17,834 nt of DNA from assembly GCA_008704415.1 (NCBI GenBank), contig VXIS01000558.1, positions 1 through 17,834 on the forward strand, in the 5' to 3' direction. The first letter of the stretch is position 1. The number at the start of each line of letters is the position of its first letter. The notes beneath the pieces are model-generated. The model saw only the letters and a list, made by a program, of their open reading frames with translations. It was not told the origin of the DNA and did not search any database. The stretch is from Sphaerosporella brunnea. Taxonomy: Eukaryota; Ascomycota; Pezizomycetes; Pezizales; Pyronemataceae. Of the stretch, positions 1 through 9,266 are shown in pieces. The position numbers were made by a program, and so were the translations under genes.

Positions 1-480
1 TCGCGGCGCCCCGCCCCATGTGGTACCTGGACGTAACCTCGGCAGAGCCGCAACTCAGACTCACAACACTCTGATCCAACCTCGTGCTGTGACAATGCCC
101 CTACTTTCGTCGCAAATCATCACACTAACTCCAATAGTGGAAACTACGGGCCCACACCGATGGAGCTTTTGCCTGCTCAACGCAATGCAGAGCGCAAGAG
201 AAAGAATAACAGTTGGTAATGTGACAGTGCATGTGTTGTGGATCCAACCAGCACTTCCGTCTGGACTGCCCTCGTCGCATAGCCACCCATGCTCGTTGTT
301 CTGGTACTGCAAAAGCTTCCATGGCAGCCACTGCGCCCGCTTTCCAGACGTCGGAAAACTGGTTGTCTCATGCCGCAGAGTTGACCTCGTCATGGGACAT
401 TCCGCATCTGCTTTGTTGTTGTATTTTTTTTGTTATACGGGGCGTTCAGCCCACCTTTCCTTGTCTTCCGTAGCCCTTCC
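1..480 (+). pseudogene. Ty3/gypsy gag C-terminus with zinc knuckle (partial)
   Basis: This is the C-terminal part of a capsid/nucleocapsid protein. One frame reads GPTPMEL near 150-170, a motif common just before the zinc knuckle in fungal gypsy gag. After a frame change, positions 228-269 read C-x2-C-x4-H-x4-C (CMCC...H...C followed by P-R-R), a complete CCHC nucleic-acid-binding knuckle. The segment is broken: a stop at 222-224 lies directly before the knuckle in its own frame, and PMEL and knuckle are in different frames. The N-terminus is outside the window. In a live element this protein would coat genomic RNA in the virus-like particle. Confidence 0.72.
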
Positions 481-499
481 AGATTATTGTATAGCAGAA

Positions 500-900
500 G
501 AATCAATGAATGGAAACTACCTCGTAGTCATGTGTTCCCTTTTCAGGGGTGACAACAAAGTTCGAACCCATACACTGATTGACTGTGGAGCTACCGGTTT
601 TGCTTTTATCGACGAAGAATTTGCCGGTTAACACAATTTTCCCAACATGCACTAAGCATCCCTCGTATCAACAAAGTTATTGACGCAGGACCCATTTCGT
701 CAGGAGACATTACCCACGTTGTTAAGGTCCAAATGTCAATCGGAAGCCAGCATGAGATGTTACCCACCTGTGTATGTAAACCTGGCCATTACCCCCTTGT
801 TCTTGGCATTTTGTGGTTGGGCACCATGGAGTGTCTATTCGCTTTGCTTCCAATTATCTCGGCTTGGACTTCCCACGCTGCGCCGCTCACTCAAATCTAC
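500..900 (+). pseudogene. Ty3/gypsy aspartic protease (degenerate)
   Basis: This is a retroviral-type aspartic protease, which cleaves the gag-pol polyprotein. Positions 575-628 encode LIDCGATGFAFIDEEFA; the catalytic Asp codon is 581-583 in the motif D-C-G-A, with Cys where many families have Ser or Thr. The frame stops at 629-631, and the homology resumes in another frame from about 646 (ALSIPRINKV). It reaches the C-terminal flap region at about 790-820, HYPLVLGILWL, which matches the conserved LGIPWL segment with Pro changed to Leu. A frameshift between 631 and 646 disables it. The family is well supported by the paired motifs at the expected spacing. Confidence 0.8.
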
Positions 901-1173
901 ATTGGCACACGTCACCACATTAGCCAACAAAGGTCAAAGGAATAAACCCACCTCTCGTGGACATCGCAATGATATCGGCTACCGCCTTCAAACGTTTCCT
1001 CAAAACTCTTGAAGAAACAACGTTTTGGTCAGATCCAGCTCTTCTCTGTGTCACTATACGAAATCAATAGGGCATTGAAGCGCAAAACTATCCACGAAGG
1101 AGACTTCTAATCGCTGGTCTCTAAGCAGTACACCATGTCTCTCGCCTTATTCTCAGAAGCTCAATCTAACCAC

Positions 1174-1900
1174 GTACCTCCCCACTGACCTTACGACCAC
1201 AACATACCGCTCAAGAAAGGATTTGAATCTCCTTTTAGTCCCTGGTACTCGAGGTCTCGCCTAGGACTGAAAACCCTAAAAGCATTGTCGGAAGGGAACC
1301 TGTCACAAGGATTCCTCGGGGCCTCCTCTTCGTGCGCAGGAGCGCCCATTCTTTTCATGAAGAAGGGGAACAAATCTCTCTGCCTGGTTGTCGACTGTCG
1401 AGGATTCGACGAGGGAACAATTAAAAACAGATACCCGCTTCGACTAATACCAGAGACCCTGATGAGACTTTTCAAAGCTAAATGGGTTAGCAGGTTAGGT
1501 GTCCGTGTGACATATAGATTTATTGGGATGAGAGAAGGTGACGAACGGAAAACTGCCTTTCGAACGAGTTACAGACTCTTCAAAACCCTAGTAATGCCGT
1601 TTGGCCTACCAACGCCCCTGCTTCCTTTCAACGTTTTATCAATGATACACTTTCGACCTTCCTGGATCGTGTTGCAACTGCATATCTGGATGACATCCAC
1701 AGATACTCCGACACCCTGCAGGAGCACCAAGACTACATCCAACAAGTCCTACGCCAGCTCTCAAAACCAGGTCTCCACCTGAAACTGGAGAAATGTGAGT
1801 GCCACCAACGGGAAGTCAAGTATCTCGGAATCATCATCGGTTCAATGGGACACAAATGGACCCCGCCAAGGTGGAAACAGTTAAACATTGGCCAACCTGG
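1174..1900 (+). pseudogene. Ty3/gypsy reverse transcriptase, N-terminal half (degenerate)
   Basis: This would be the RNA-dependent DNA polymerase that copies element RNA into cDNA. The frame holding 1285-1782 carries the N-terminal RT blocks in order: GAPILFMKKG, LVVDCRG (the first catalytic Asp region), EGTIKNRYPL, KTAFRT and VMPFGL. Near 1607 one base appears lost, and the chain continues in the next frame as APASFQRFIND and then YLDD at 1683-1694, the catalytic motif. It goes on through GLHLKLEKCE and VKYLGIIIG. A further shift near 1850 leads to MDPAKVETVKHWP, where homology ends. A stop at 1186-1188 replaces an Arg codon. Thumb and RNase H are missing, so the enzyme cannot be functional. 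Confidence 0.85.
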
Positions 1901-3196
1901 GAGTGACGATGCCTAGAAGTGACGATACGTGAGCGGAACAGTGCCTGAAAGTTATGATACCTGGTGGTGACGTTAACCGTGTGTGATGATGGGTGAAAGT
2001 CACGATGGCTGAGACTGGCGCCGGCAGGGATTGACGTTGGCTGTTAGTGATGATGGCTGGAACTAAGGGTGGCTGGGAGTTGCGCTGCGTGACAGTGATG
2101 ATGCTTGAGGGTGACGATAGCTGGGGGTGACGGTGGCTGAGAGTGACGGTGCCTGAGTGTTTTGATGCCTCAAAGTCACTATGGCTACCAGTGACGATGT
2201 TGAAAAGTGACGATGATTGAACCTGGCGATGGCTGAGAGTGACCGTGGCTGGGAGTGACGAAGAATTAACGTGACGATGGCTGAGACTGGCGATGGCAGA
2301 GAGTGACGTTGCCTGAGAGTGACGATAGCTGGTGGTGACTTGGCTGAAAGTGACGGTGGGTGGGAGTGACGGTGCGTGAGAGTGATGAAGCATGAGAGTT
2401 ACAATAGCTGTGAGTGACGTTGGCAGGAAGTGAGGGTGGCTAGGAGTCGCGGTGCGTGAGAGTGATGGTGCCTAAAAGTGACGATAGCTGGGGGTGACAT
2501 TGGCTGGAAGTGAGGGTGGCTAGGAGTTGTGTTGCGTGACAGCTATGATGCCCGAGAGTGACGATGGCTGTGGGTCACATTGGCTAAAAGTGACGGAGGT
2601 GGGTAGTAATGGTGCGTGGGAGTGATGATGACTGACATTCATGATAGCTGGCAGTGACGATGTGTGAAAGTGACAAAGTCTGAAGATGACGATGGCTGAG
2701 ACTGGCGATGGCATGAAGTGTCATTGCCTGAGACTGGCGATGGGTGGAACTGACGGTGCGTGAGAGTGACTCTGCCTGAGAGTCACAATGTCTAGGAGTG
2801 ACGATCAGTGAAAGTGACGATGGCTGAGATTGGCGATGGCGGGGAGTAATGGTGGGTGGGAGCCACGAAGCCTGAAGGTTACGATGGCTGAGAGTTGCGA
2901 TGGAAGGGAATGTCGTTCTCGGTTCGTGACGTTGGGTGGAAGTGAGGGTGGCTGGGAGTCGCGTTGTGTGACAGTGATGATGTCCGAGAGTAACGATGAC
3001 GGGAAATGACGCTGGGTGGGAGTGACAGTGCGTGAGAATAATGATGCCTGAGAGTCACGATAGCTGGGGGTGACGTTGGTTGAAAGTGACGGTGGATGGG
3101 AGTGACGGTGCGTGAGACCTTTGCTGACTCTGAATGACAATGGCTAGGAGTGACGATGGGTGAAAGTGATGATGCCTGGGACAGACAATGGCTCAG
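1901..3196. repeat. 16-bp minisatellite array
   Basis: About 1.3 kb of tandem repeats with a 16-bp unit, consensus near GTGACGATGGCTGAGA, roughly 80 degenerate copies. The + strand is strongly G-rich and C-poor. Related longer blocks recur at multiples of 16: the string TGAGGGTGGC occurs at 2431, 2511 and 2943, that is 80 and 432 bp apart. Because 16 is not divisible by 3, any reading frame repeats every 48 bp as a 16-residue peptide. This explains the long open stretches on the minus strand (1881-2393, 2805-3140 and others). I see no sign that these are genes. Confidence 0.9.
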
Positions 3197-3224
3197 ATAC
3201 ACGTTTATGTCAGTGACTCTGAGC

Positions 3225-4747
3225 ATCATAGAATCTGCGGGAAGCTCAAAGTTCGCATACTTCACACGTTCAAGTCACTTGTAAAGTTTCCGGATAGATG
3301 CATTGGATGTGGTTGCAGCATGACTGCCTTCTCAACGCAATGGTTGACTGATGAAGGCCGATAACTCTCACCCGTTCAGAATCACCTTTTAAGCTCATCG
3401 TGGACATGACGGACGTGCTCGAGTCACTCGTGATGTTCCCAGGTGAATGCATTGAAAGTTGTTGCACCATGACCATGTTCTCACTGGAATGCTGCAATTG
3501 GATACTTACAATATCGCACTTTTGAGTAGATGCTTTTGGCTGTTGACTCCCAGCTGCTCAGGATGTTGTGGAACGCTCACTGTAAGCATACTACAAACGT
3601 CAAAGTCACTTGCGAAGTTTCCAGGTGGATGCAGTGGACGCTGTGAATGATTAACGGGAATGGTTAAATTGCGAAATTACAATGGTGCACCTTTCAGGAG
3701 CATATGAAAGCTGGTGACTACCGCCCTTTGAGAATGATGTGGAAAGCTCACAGTGGGCATAATAGACATGCCTGAGTTTACTGTAAAGTTGCCAGGTGTA
3801 TACGGTCGAAGATGGTCGCACCATCACCTTCTTCCTACCAGAATTGTAAAATTGCAAAATTAAAATATTGCCTGTTTAAGGAGCGGGTGCACGCTGATGA
3901 CTGATGGCAGCCCAGTATTATGTGGGATTCTCGCCGTTGGCATGATTGATATGCCTCATTCACCAGTACACCTACGGGGTGAATACGCTGGACTGTGGTT
4001 GCACTAGGACCATCTTCTCACCAGAATGGTGGGATTGGCGAATTACGATATTGCACCTTTCCGGAGCAAATGAAGGCTGGTGACTCCCGGCACTCTAGAA
4101 GGACATGGAGAGCTTCCTGTGAGCATAATAGACATACCTGACTGACCTATAAAGTTCCAAGTTGGATGCGGTGGAAGATGCCTGTACAATCACTATGTTC
4201 TCACTGAAATGGTTGAATTGTTGAATTACGATATTGCACTTCTTGGGAATGGATGAGGGCTGGTGACCGCCAGCAGCCCAGAATCACCTGGAAAGCTCAC
4301 TGTGGGCATAATAGACATGCCCGAGTGACGGGTAAAGTTCCCAGGTTCATGCGATAGAAGATGCTTGCACAATGACTATTTTCTCACCGACATAGTGGAA
4401 TAGTGTAATATTGCACTTTTTGGGAAGGCATGTGGTCTGGTGAGTGCCAGGAGTCCACAATCACCTGGGAAGCTCACCGTGGGCATAAGAGACCTGCCCG
4501 AGTCTTCCGTAAAGTTTCCAGGTTTATGCAGTGGAAGATGCTTGCACAATCACTAGCATCTCACCGAAATAGTGGAATTGCATAATTCCGATATTGCACG
4601 TTTTGGGAAGGGATGAGGGCTGGTGAGTGCCAGCGGTCCACAATCACTCAGGAAGCTCACAGTGGGTCTAATAGACATGCGCGAGTCACCCGTAAAGTTC
4701 CCACGTTGATGCGGTGCAAGTGGGTTGCACTATTACTATCTTCTCAC
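3225..4747. repeat. Satellite array, about 183-bp monomer (left block)
   Basis: Tandem monomers recognised by recurring landmarks: TTCTCACCGGAATGG, GATATTGCACTTTT, GGGCATAATAGACATGCC and GTAAAGTTCCCAGG. The TCTCAC landmark falls near 3341, 3480, 3651, 3834, 4017, 4200, 4383, 4559 and 4743, so most spacings are 176-184 bp. Monomers at 3225-3900 are more diverged and include a deletion (about 139 bp spacing); those near 4700 are close to the right block. The block ends at CTCAC (4743-4747), where the copia element has inserted. Open frames here are short and not conserved between monomers, so no gene is called. Confidence 0.9.
4743..4747. repeat. Target site duplication CTCAC (left copy, outer element)
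   Basis: The five bases CTCAC directly precede the 5' LTR and recur directly after the 3' LTR at 15629-15633. In neighbouring satellite monomers the same place reads TTCTCACC once. This is the expected footprint of one integration event. Confidence 0.95.
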
Positions 4748-4755
4748 TGTTGAGT

Positions 4756-4784
4756 GTAGAGTGACACCGTAGGCATCACTCTAC
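4756..4784. promoter_or_regulatory. U3 inverted repeat (possible protein-binding palindrome)
   Basis: The arms GTAGAGTGA and TCACTCTAC, 9 bp each and perfectly complementary, flank an 11-base centre. The same structure is intact in all four LTRs of the window (also 7648-7676, 12950-12978 and 15425-15453), although those LTRs differ elsewhere. It lies upstream of the TATA box, in the place expected of an enhancer or activator site. A regulatory role is inference. Confidence 0.45.
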
Positions 4785-4803
4785 CCTCTATGGTGTAGCC
4801 GAG

Positions 4804-4809
4804 TATAAA
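4804..4809 (+). promoter_or_regulatory. TATA box in outer 5' LTR
   Basis: TATAAA lies 57 bases into the LTR, within the presumed U3. It is intact in three of the four LTRs. In the outer 3' LTR the same place reads TATAGA. The transcription start was not identified. Confidence 0.55.
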
Positions 4810-4959
4810 CTCTGTCAGGGATGTAGTTAGATTAGAGTATAGGCTAGTGAGCCGCTTCTCCACTTATGGTGCAGTAACGGCGTCGCTGGCTCTTTACCTT
4901 CAATACAATCTCTTCACCCATCTCTTAGCGTCCGCTGCGTACGAAACTTGCTGTCAACA

Positions 4960-4971
4960 GGTTATGAGCCC
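4960..4971 (+). other. Primer binding site matching initiator tRNA-Met anticodon arm
   Basis: GGTTATGAGCCC follows the LTR with no gap. It is the reverse complement of GGGCTCATAACC, which contains the CAT anticodon with its flanking stem in eukaryotic initiator tRNA-Met. Drosophila copia is known to prime from a cut half of this tRNA at the same internal place, whereas most plant copia elements use the tRNA 3' end. The inner element has the identical 12 bases in mirrored position (12763-12774), which supports the call. Confidence 0.85.
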
Positions 4972-5347
4972 TTCGCCACGACAACGATAAGAGTCAACTG
5001 CGTCTACAAAGAGAATTGGTATAAAACGTCAACGAGAACGACTGAAAAGTTTTGAGAAGCCGCGTGCGAAGCAACGCAACTATAAGCTTAGCCCAATTGC
5101 CTGAAGTTGTAGGTGGGATAAACGACAACTACCCCGATTGCCTGAGGTCGTAGGCGAGATAAACGATAACCGATTGCCTGAGGTTGTAGGCGAGATAAAC
5201 GACAACCGATTGCCTGAAATTGTAGGCGAGACAAACGACAACTATCACGAATTGCCTGAAGTTGTAGGCAAGGAAAACGACAACTGAAACTTGATGGAGC
5301 CGTCGACGCGAAGAGACGACTTGAAAGTTTGAAACCGAAGAAAAGCA
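4972..5347 (+). other. Untranslated leader of outer copia element
   Basis: 376 bases between the primer binding site and the gag start. The region resembles the inner element's leader near the primer site (both continue ACGACA...CGATAAGAGTCAA) and near gag. It holds a tandem repeat array at 5096-5286, described separately. Packaging and dimerisation signals of LTR elements usually lie in such leaders; none is directly identifiable here. Minus-strand open frames crossing it are by-products of the repeat. Confidence 0.75.
5096..5286 (+). repeat. Leader tandem array, five copies, pseudoknot-forming unit
   Basis: Five copies of a 36-42 base unit begin with TTGCCT at 5097, 5138, 5174, 5210 and 5252. 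Each has the order TTGCCT, GA, a 6-base block near AGTTGT, AGGCGA, a short A-rich linker, and a block near ACAACT. The first block can pair with the fourth and the third with the last, which is the layout of an H-type pseudoknot in the element RNA. Copy 3 changes both sides of one pair (GGTTGT with ACAACC), and copy 5 changes a U-G pair to U-A (AGGCAA). Copies 2 and 4 each have one mismatch in the second stem. Confidence 0.85.
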
Positions 5348-5500
5348 ATGGCGACGCAGACTGTAGTGCCGTTGCTGCAAGGCGACAACTACCCCGTATG
5401 GGTAAAGGCCATGAGACGTCACTTGAAGGGATCAGGACTCTACGACCTGATGAACAGTGAGCAAAAGAGACCGAAACCACCGGTGGTGCCCAGGGATTGA
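5348..5500 (+). pseudogene. gag N-terminus of outer copia element (frameshifted)
   Basis: This is the start of the gag-pol polyprotein. The ATG at 5348-5350 begins MATQTVVPLLQGDNYPVW, a typical copia gag opening with the LLQGDNYPVW core. The inner element starts the same way (MATQTEVPLLQGDNYPVW), which fixes the start. After about 48 codons the frame runs into TGA at 5498-5500. Comparison with the inner copy shows one base missing at about 5488-5492, in a run of C where the inner copy reads CCGCAGGG. Downstream sequence continues gag in the next frame. I read this as a deletion, not a programmed shift, because the inner copy has no shift here. Confidence 0.85.
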
Positions 5501-7472
5501 CGATCATGTCGACAACAACTGATGACGACAAGCCGAAATTCAACGATCCGACGTACCTCAACTACTGGTATTGCTACACCACCGATCTCGCGAGATTCAG
5601 GCGAGATTCACAGCCAGTGCAAGCTCTGATCCTTGCAACTCTGCATAGTTCTATACTCATGACGTATGAAAACGATGAAGCTCTTGAAGACCCTAAAGCA
5701 CTGTGGGATGCGCTGGCCAACGCATATGGAGACCAGGCCGCGAAACGCGATCTGATGGCAGGGTTGACAATACTATTTGAGACAAAGAGAGCGAATTTCA
5801 GTAGCTTTGCCGAGTATCAGAGCAACCTGCTGGCTAACGTTGCGATATGCAAGGCAGCAGGGACGGTGATGGACGATAAGCTGCTGGCGACGATCGTGCG
5901 AAACGGACTGCCGGACAACCTGCACTGGAGCTCCTTTCGTTCTGAAATGATGGACATGATCGAAAAAGGTGACTGCGGACTCGCAAAAATCTCGCAACCG
6001 ATGGAGATATGTGAGCGATACACACCGACCTCCACGACGATGACGGCCGCAACGGATACGGCTATGTATGCAAAAGGAGACAAGAGCAAGCCCTCACAAG
6101 GGGACCGGACAAGGGTATATGGACCGATCTGCTGGAATTGCGGAAAGAAAGGCCATATCAGACGAAACTGCACGGAGCCGCCACAAGAAGACGAGGACGA
6201 AAACCGCAGAGGCGAAACCACGCAAAAGAAGGAGATATCCGAGGCCAAGACAGTAAGAAGCACCGACTTCCTACTGATGGTGTCCGAATACCTACCATTA
6301 CCGGACTGCACAGAAGCAACGGAGAACTGGGAGTACACACCGTCGTCCCACAGCGTGCAGCCTGAAACGTCACGACGCGAATGCGACGAAGCCAAAGTGG
6401 CACCCGAGACGCTGCTACTCATGAGCGATGCATCTAGGACTGAGGACACCTCGGACGTCGGAAGGATGGCTGCCAAATTACGAGACAAGGAACGAGTATG
6501 GGTTACCGATTCGGGTGCTACCAATCACGTCACCGGTTTGGACCAGAAGTGGGTCAACTACCGCGCGTTCCGAAAGGGGGAGCATAAAGTCCGATTCGCG
6601 AATGACACGTCAGTTGATGCGAAAGGGATCAGCGACATCGCATTGCTCCAACCACGAAGCAACCAACCGGCTGCAAAGGTTACCCTCAGGAAAGTCCTAT
6701 ACGTCCCGGCATGCGGCTCTCACAACTTGCTGAGCATATATCAGCTGCTGTTGGCAGGATATAAGGTTGATTACAACGGGTTACCCGGCCACCCAGTTAC
6801 GATCACAGAGAAAGCAACAGGCACTGTTGTTGCTCAATGGGCTATATGCCACAAGACGTTTTACATCATCGCAGAAGATCCAGAGACGCACTATACACTA
6901 ATAAACGCCGTCTATACGTCGGGACGGGAAGAAGAAGCCATGAAGTGGCATAACCGACTTGGGCACCTTGCAGTCGCAGCCGTCACGAAGGCGGTCCGCT
7001 CAGCAGCCATAGCGGGAATCGACGTTATAGACACAAAGCACCACGCCGAATGCATTTGCGATGGCTGCATGCGCGGCAAGATGACGAAAACACCGTATAA
7101 AGCAGATCCTCAGAGCTTCAAGAGAACAGCAAAGGAAGGAGATTTGGTGCATGCTGATCTACTTGGCCCTTCTCAGACCGCGTCGCATGCGGGCATGACG
7201 TATATGTTAGTGGTCACGGATGACCACACGCGATGCAGTGAAGTCTATTTCCTGCGCAAGAAATCGGACGCACTTGGATCACTACAAGAGTACTGCAAAG
7301 CCCAGCAGGAATGCCCAGTCAGGCCCATTCGGACAGACGGTGGCGGCGAATTCAACAGCCGCGCAGTGGACGAATTGCTCGCATCCTTGAAAATCCGCCA
7401 CGAGATTACGCCTCCTTACAGCCATCAGAGCAATGGCATCGCTGAGCGGACAAACCGTGGGATCCTAGACCC
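5491..7472 (+). pseudogene. Outer copia gag, protease and integrase (interrupted)
   Basis: Open in one frame from just after the gag frameshift until the inner element cuts it at 7472. Domains in order: the gag capsid region; a CCHC zinc knuckle CWNCGKKGHIRRNC at 6130-6171; an aspartic protease with catalytic DSGA at 6508-6519; then integrase. The integrase zinc domain has WHNRLGH (His codons 6949 and 6964) with CICDGC (Cys codons 7057 and 7066). Its catalytic core has Asp at 7156-7158 (HADL), Asp at 7336-7338 (RTDGGGEF) and Glu at 7444-7446 (SNGIAER), with exactly 35 residues between the last two, giving D,D(35)E. All these residues are present. The frame then reads GILDP and enters the inserted LTR; the chain resumes at 12992. 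Confidence 0.93.
7468..7472. repeat. Target site duplication GACCC (left copy, inner element)
   Basis: GACCC precedes the inner element and recurs at 12987-12991. In the uninterrupted homologous stretch of the inner element the Asp-Pro codons occur once, followed by ACACGTGCAATG, which matches the sequence resuming at 12992. Confidence 0.93.
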
Positions 7473-7684
7473 TGTTGACAGCAAGTTTGGTAGGCAGCGG
7501 ACACTCAGAGATGGGTGAAGAGATTGTATTGAAGGTAAAGAGCTAGCGACGCCGTTACTGCACCTTAGGTGCAAAAGCGGCTCACTAGCCTATACTCTAA
7601 TATAACTACATCCCTGACAGAGTTTATACTCGGTTACACGATAGAGGGTAGAGTGATGCCTACGGTGTCACTCTACACTCATCA
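7473..7684 (-). repeat. 3' LTR of inner copia element
   Basis: A 212-bp LTR read on the minus strand. The terminal bases are still TG...CA, but its U3 end reads TGATGA instead of TGTTGA, breaking the 6-bp terminal inverted repeat by one base. The TATA box (TTTATA on +, 7623-7628) and the U3 inverted repeat (7648-7676) are intact. Confidence 0.94.
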
Positions 7685-7696
7685 CTCCCCCTATCC
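7685..7696 (-). other. Polypurine tract of inner element
   Basis: CTCCCCCTATCC on the + strand reads GGATAGGGGGAG on the coding strand, immediately before the 3' LTR. It would prime plus-strand DNA synthesis. The outer element has the identical 12 bases at the equivalent place. Confidence 0.85.
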
Positions 7697-7779
7697 GAGC
7701 ATAAACTATGCGCACCTTTCCTCCGTAAACCACCAATCCGTATCTATATCCTCTGTCGCGGTGCGCCGCGTCCACGTGA

Positions 7780-9266
7780 TCAACATCGTTTCTCATCTGT
7801 CAGGCCAATCTCCTTCACAAAAGCTGCGTGCTTGACTGATCCCAGCGGCTTTGTTAAACCGTCCGCCAACTGCTCTTTGCTTGTCACGTGTTCCAGCATC
7901 AGATCGTCGCTTTTGATGTGGACACGTATGGCATGATATCGGATTCGTAGGTGTCTTGTCGCGTTTGGAAATCCGTTTCGGAGAGCGTTTTCACTGGCTG
8001 TGTTGTCACCTTGCAGGGTAATCGCTTGGCTGGCGTTTCCTCTGCCGATCTCGTGAGCGACGTCTCGAAGCCAGCTTGCCTGTCTATAGGCACTGCCAAT
8101 GCCGATGAGTTCCGCCTCCATGGTGCTATGCACTACCAATCCTTGCTTTTTCGTCTTCCAGATGATCAGTGCCCCATTCAAGAATATCAGCTATCTAGAC
8201 GTAGATCGCGCTCCATCCTGATCTCCAGCATGATCGGCGTCGGAATACGCGATGATTCCGTCTTGGCGATACTGCTGTCTGAGGAGCGCCAGCTCGAAAT
8301 TGCGAGTTCCGTTGAGGTATCGCAAGAGATGCTTGACAGCTCTGCAATGCTCGATTGACGAATCGCTAGCGTATCGTCCAAGGATCCCAACAGCGTATGC
8401 GATGTCTGGCCTGCTTCCGAAAGCTGCGTAGAGCAGATTCCAATTGCCTGTCGGTAGAGGCCTTGATCACATCCCTCTTCTTCGTCCTTTCGCGCGTGAG
8501 GCTTCCAGTTGCTTTGCATAGGAAGCAGCTTCTTTGCGCTGTTTTCCATCCCAAACCTGGCTAGGACCTTTGTTACCTAGGCCTCCTGCGATATCCATAT
8601 TTGACGCTTCTCGCGGTCTCGGCGAATCACCAATCCAACATAGGTAAATGTCGTTTCCGTCACCACTCCCCCCTTTGCCTGGAATCGTCTCCGAAATTCC
8701 TGGCAAAGTAACTCTAGCTGGTGATTCTGTGCCGTGATTAGGATGTCGTCGACATATAGGTTGAGCAGAACGTTGTCGCTGTAGTAAAGTCCTGGGGCCG
8801 ACACTGACGCTGTCAGGTGCAGCTGGTTAGTGATAAACTGGCTAACGTCGTTAAACCAGCATCTCCCGCTCTGCTTCAAGCCCGGGACTGACTTCTGGAG
8901 TAAGACGACTGGTCGTTCCCTTGTCAATGGATCGTCTACCCACTCTGCTTTGGGAAGCTTCAGATACATCTCCTCTTTCAGCGTTGCTCCCAGGTATGCC
9001 GTAGGGACGTCCAATACAGCCACTTCCAGGTCCTGTGTGGCCGTAAAACTCAATGTCATGCGTATGCTTTCGGCGTCGACAACCGGAGACGTGATCTCAT
9101 CGTATTCGTCAGGGGTCTGTAGGAAACCTCATGCTACCAGTCGCACTTTGTACTTTTCAATGGTTCTATCGGGCCTCTCCTTCACTATCATCACCAATTT
9201 TGCGTTAACGACGCGTTTTCCAGGGGGTGCGGTGTCCACGTATGTATAGACGTCATGTGATTTGAG
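7780..9266 (-). pseudogene. Inner copia reverse transcriptase and RNase H (broken)
   Basis: This is the C-terminal part of the inner polyprotein. RT blocks in order: GKRVVNAK, YKVRLVA, DEITSPVVDAESIR, LDVPTAYLGATL and YVDD at 8745-8756, the catalytic motif. The RNase H domain follows with AYSDADHAGD, a TMEAEL block and LQGDN, then EQLADGLTKPLG near the C-terminus, all typical of Ty1/copia. Damage relative to the outer copy: stops at 9129-9131 (Gln position), 8577-8579 (Tyr) and 8191-8193 (Trp), and one base lost at about 8439-8441, which shifts the frame between RT and RNase H. The polyprotein ends at TGA 7780-7782. The catalytic residues of this part remain. Confidence 0.9.

Larger units (their letters stand above)
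1..1900 (+). mobile_element. Degenerate Ty3/gypsy LTR retrotransposon fragment
   Basis: This is a decayed Ty3/gypsy element in the usual order gag, protease, reverse transcriptase. The left end runs off the window, so the 5' LTR and most of gag are not seen. Homology stops near 1900, just past the RT palm at a stretch reading MDPAKVETVKHWP, where the 16-bp minisatellite starts. RT thumb, RNase H, integrase and the 3' LTR are absent. The fragment carries frameshifts (about 630-646, 1607 and 1850) and stops (for example 1186-1188), so it is a relic. The family call rests on motifs read by eye: zinc knuckle, DCGA protease, LGI-WL protease tail, and an RT with the order typical of fungal gypsy elements. 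Confidence 0.88.
4748..4959 (+). repeat. 5' LTR of outer copia element
   Basis: A 212-bp long terminal repeat with a perfect 6-bp terminal inverted repeat, TGTTGA...TCAACA. It contains a TATA-like box at 4804-4809 and a 9-bp inverted repeat at 4756-4784. It differs from the partner LTR at four positions: one G/A, two within the TATA region and one C/T. As 5' LTR it would drive transcription of the element. Confidence 0.95.

Noticed and set aside
1881..3265. Long minus-strand open frames rich in Ser, His and Thr
   Set aside because: They follow from the 16-bp repeat, occur in different frames, and change with each small indel. No start context or non-repeat domain was seen.
5480..5500. Programmed frameshift within copia gag
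   Set aside because: The inner copy reads through the same place in a single frame with one more base, so a deletion in the outer copy is simpler.
5088..5561. Minus-strand open frame over the outer leader, and its + strand equivalent at 12211-12482
   Set aside because: Both encode repeats such as LAYNFRQS produced by reading the leader array antisense; they overlap gag starts and show no independent features.
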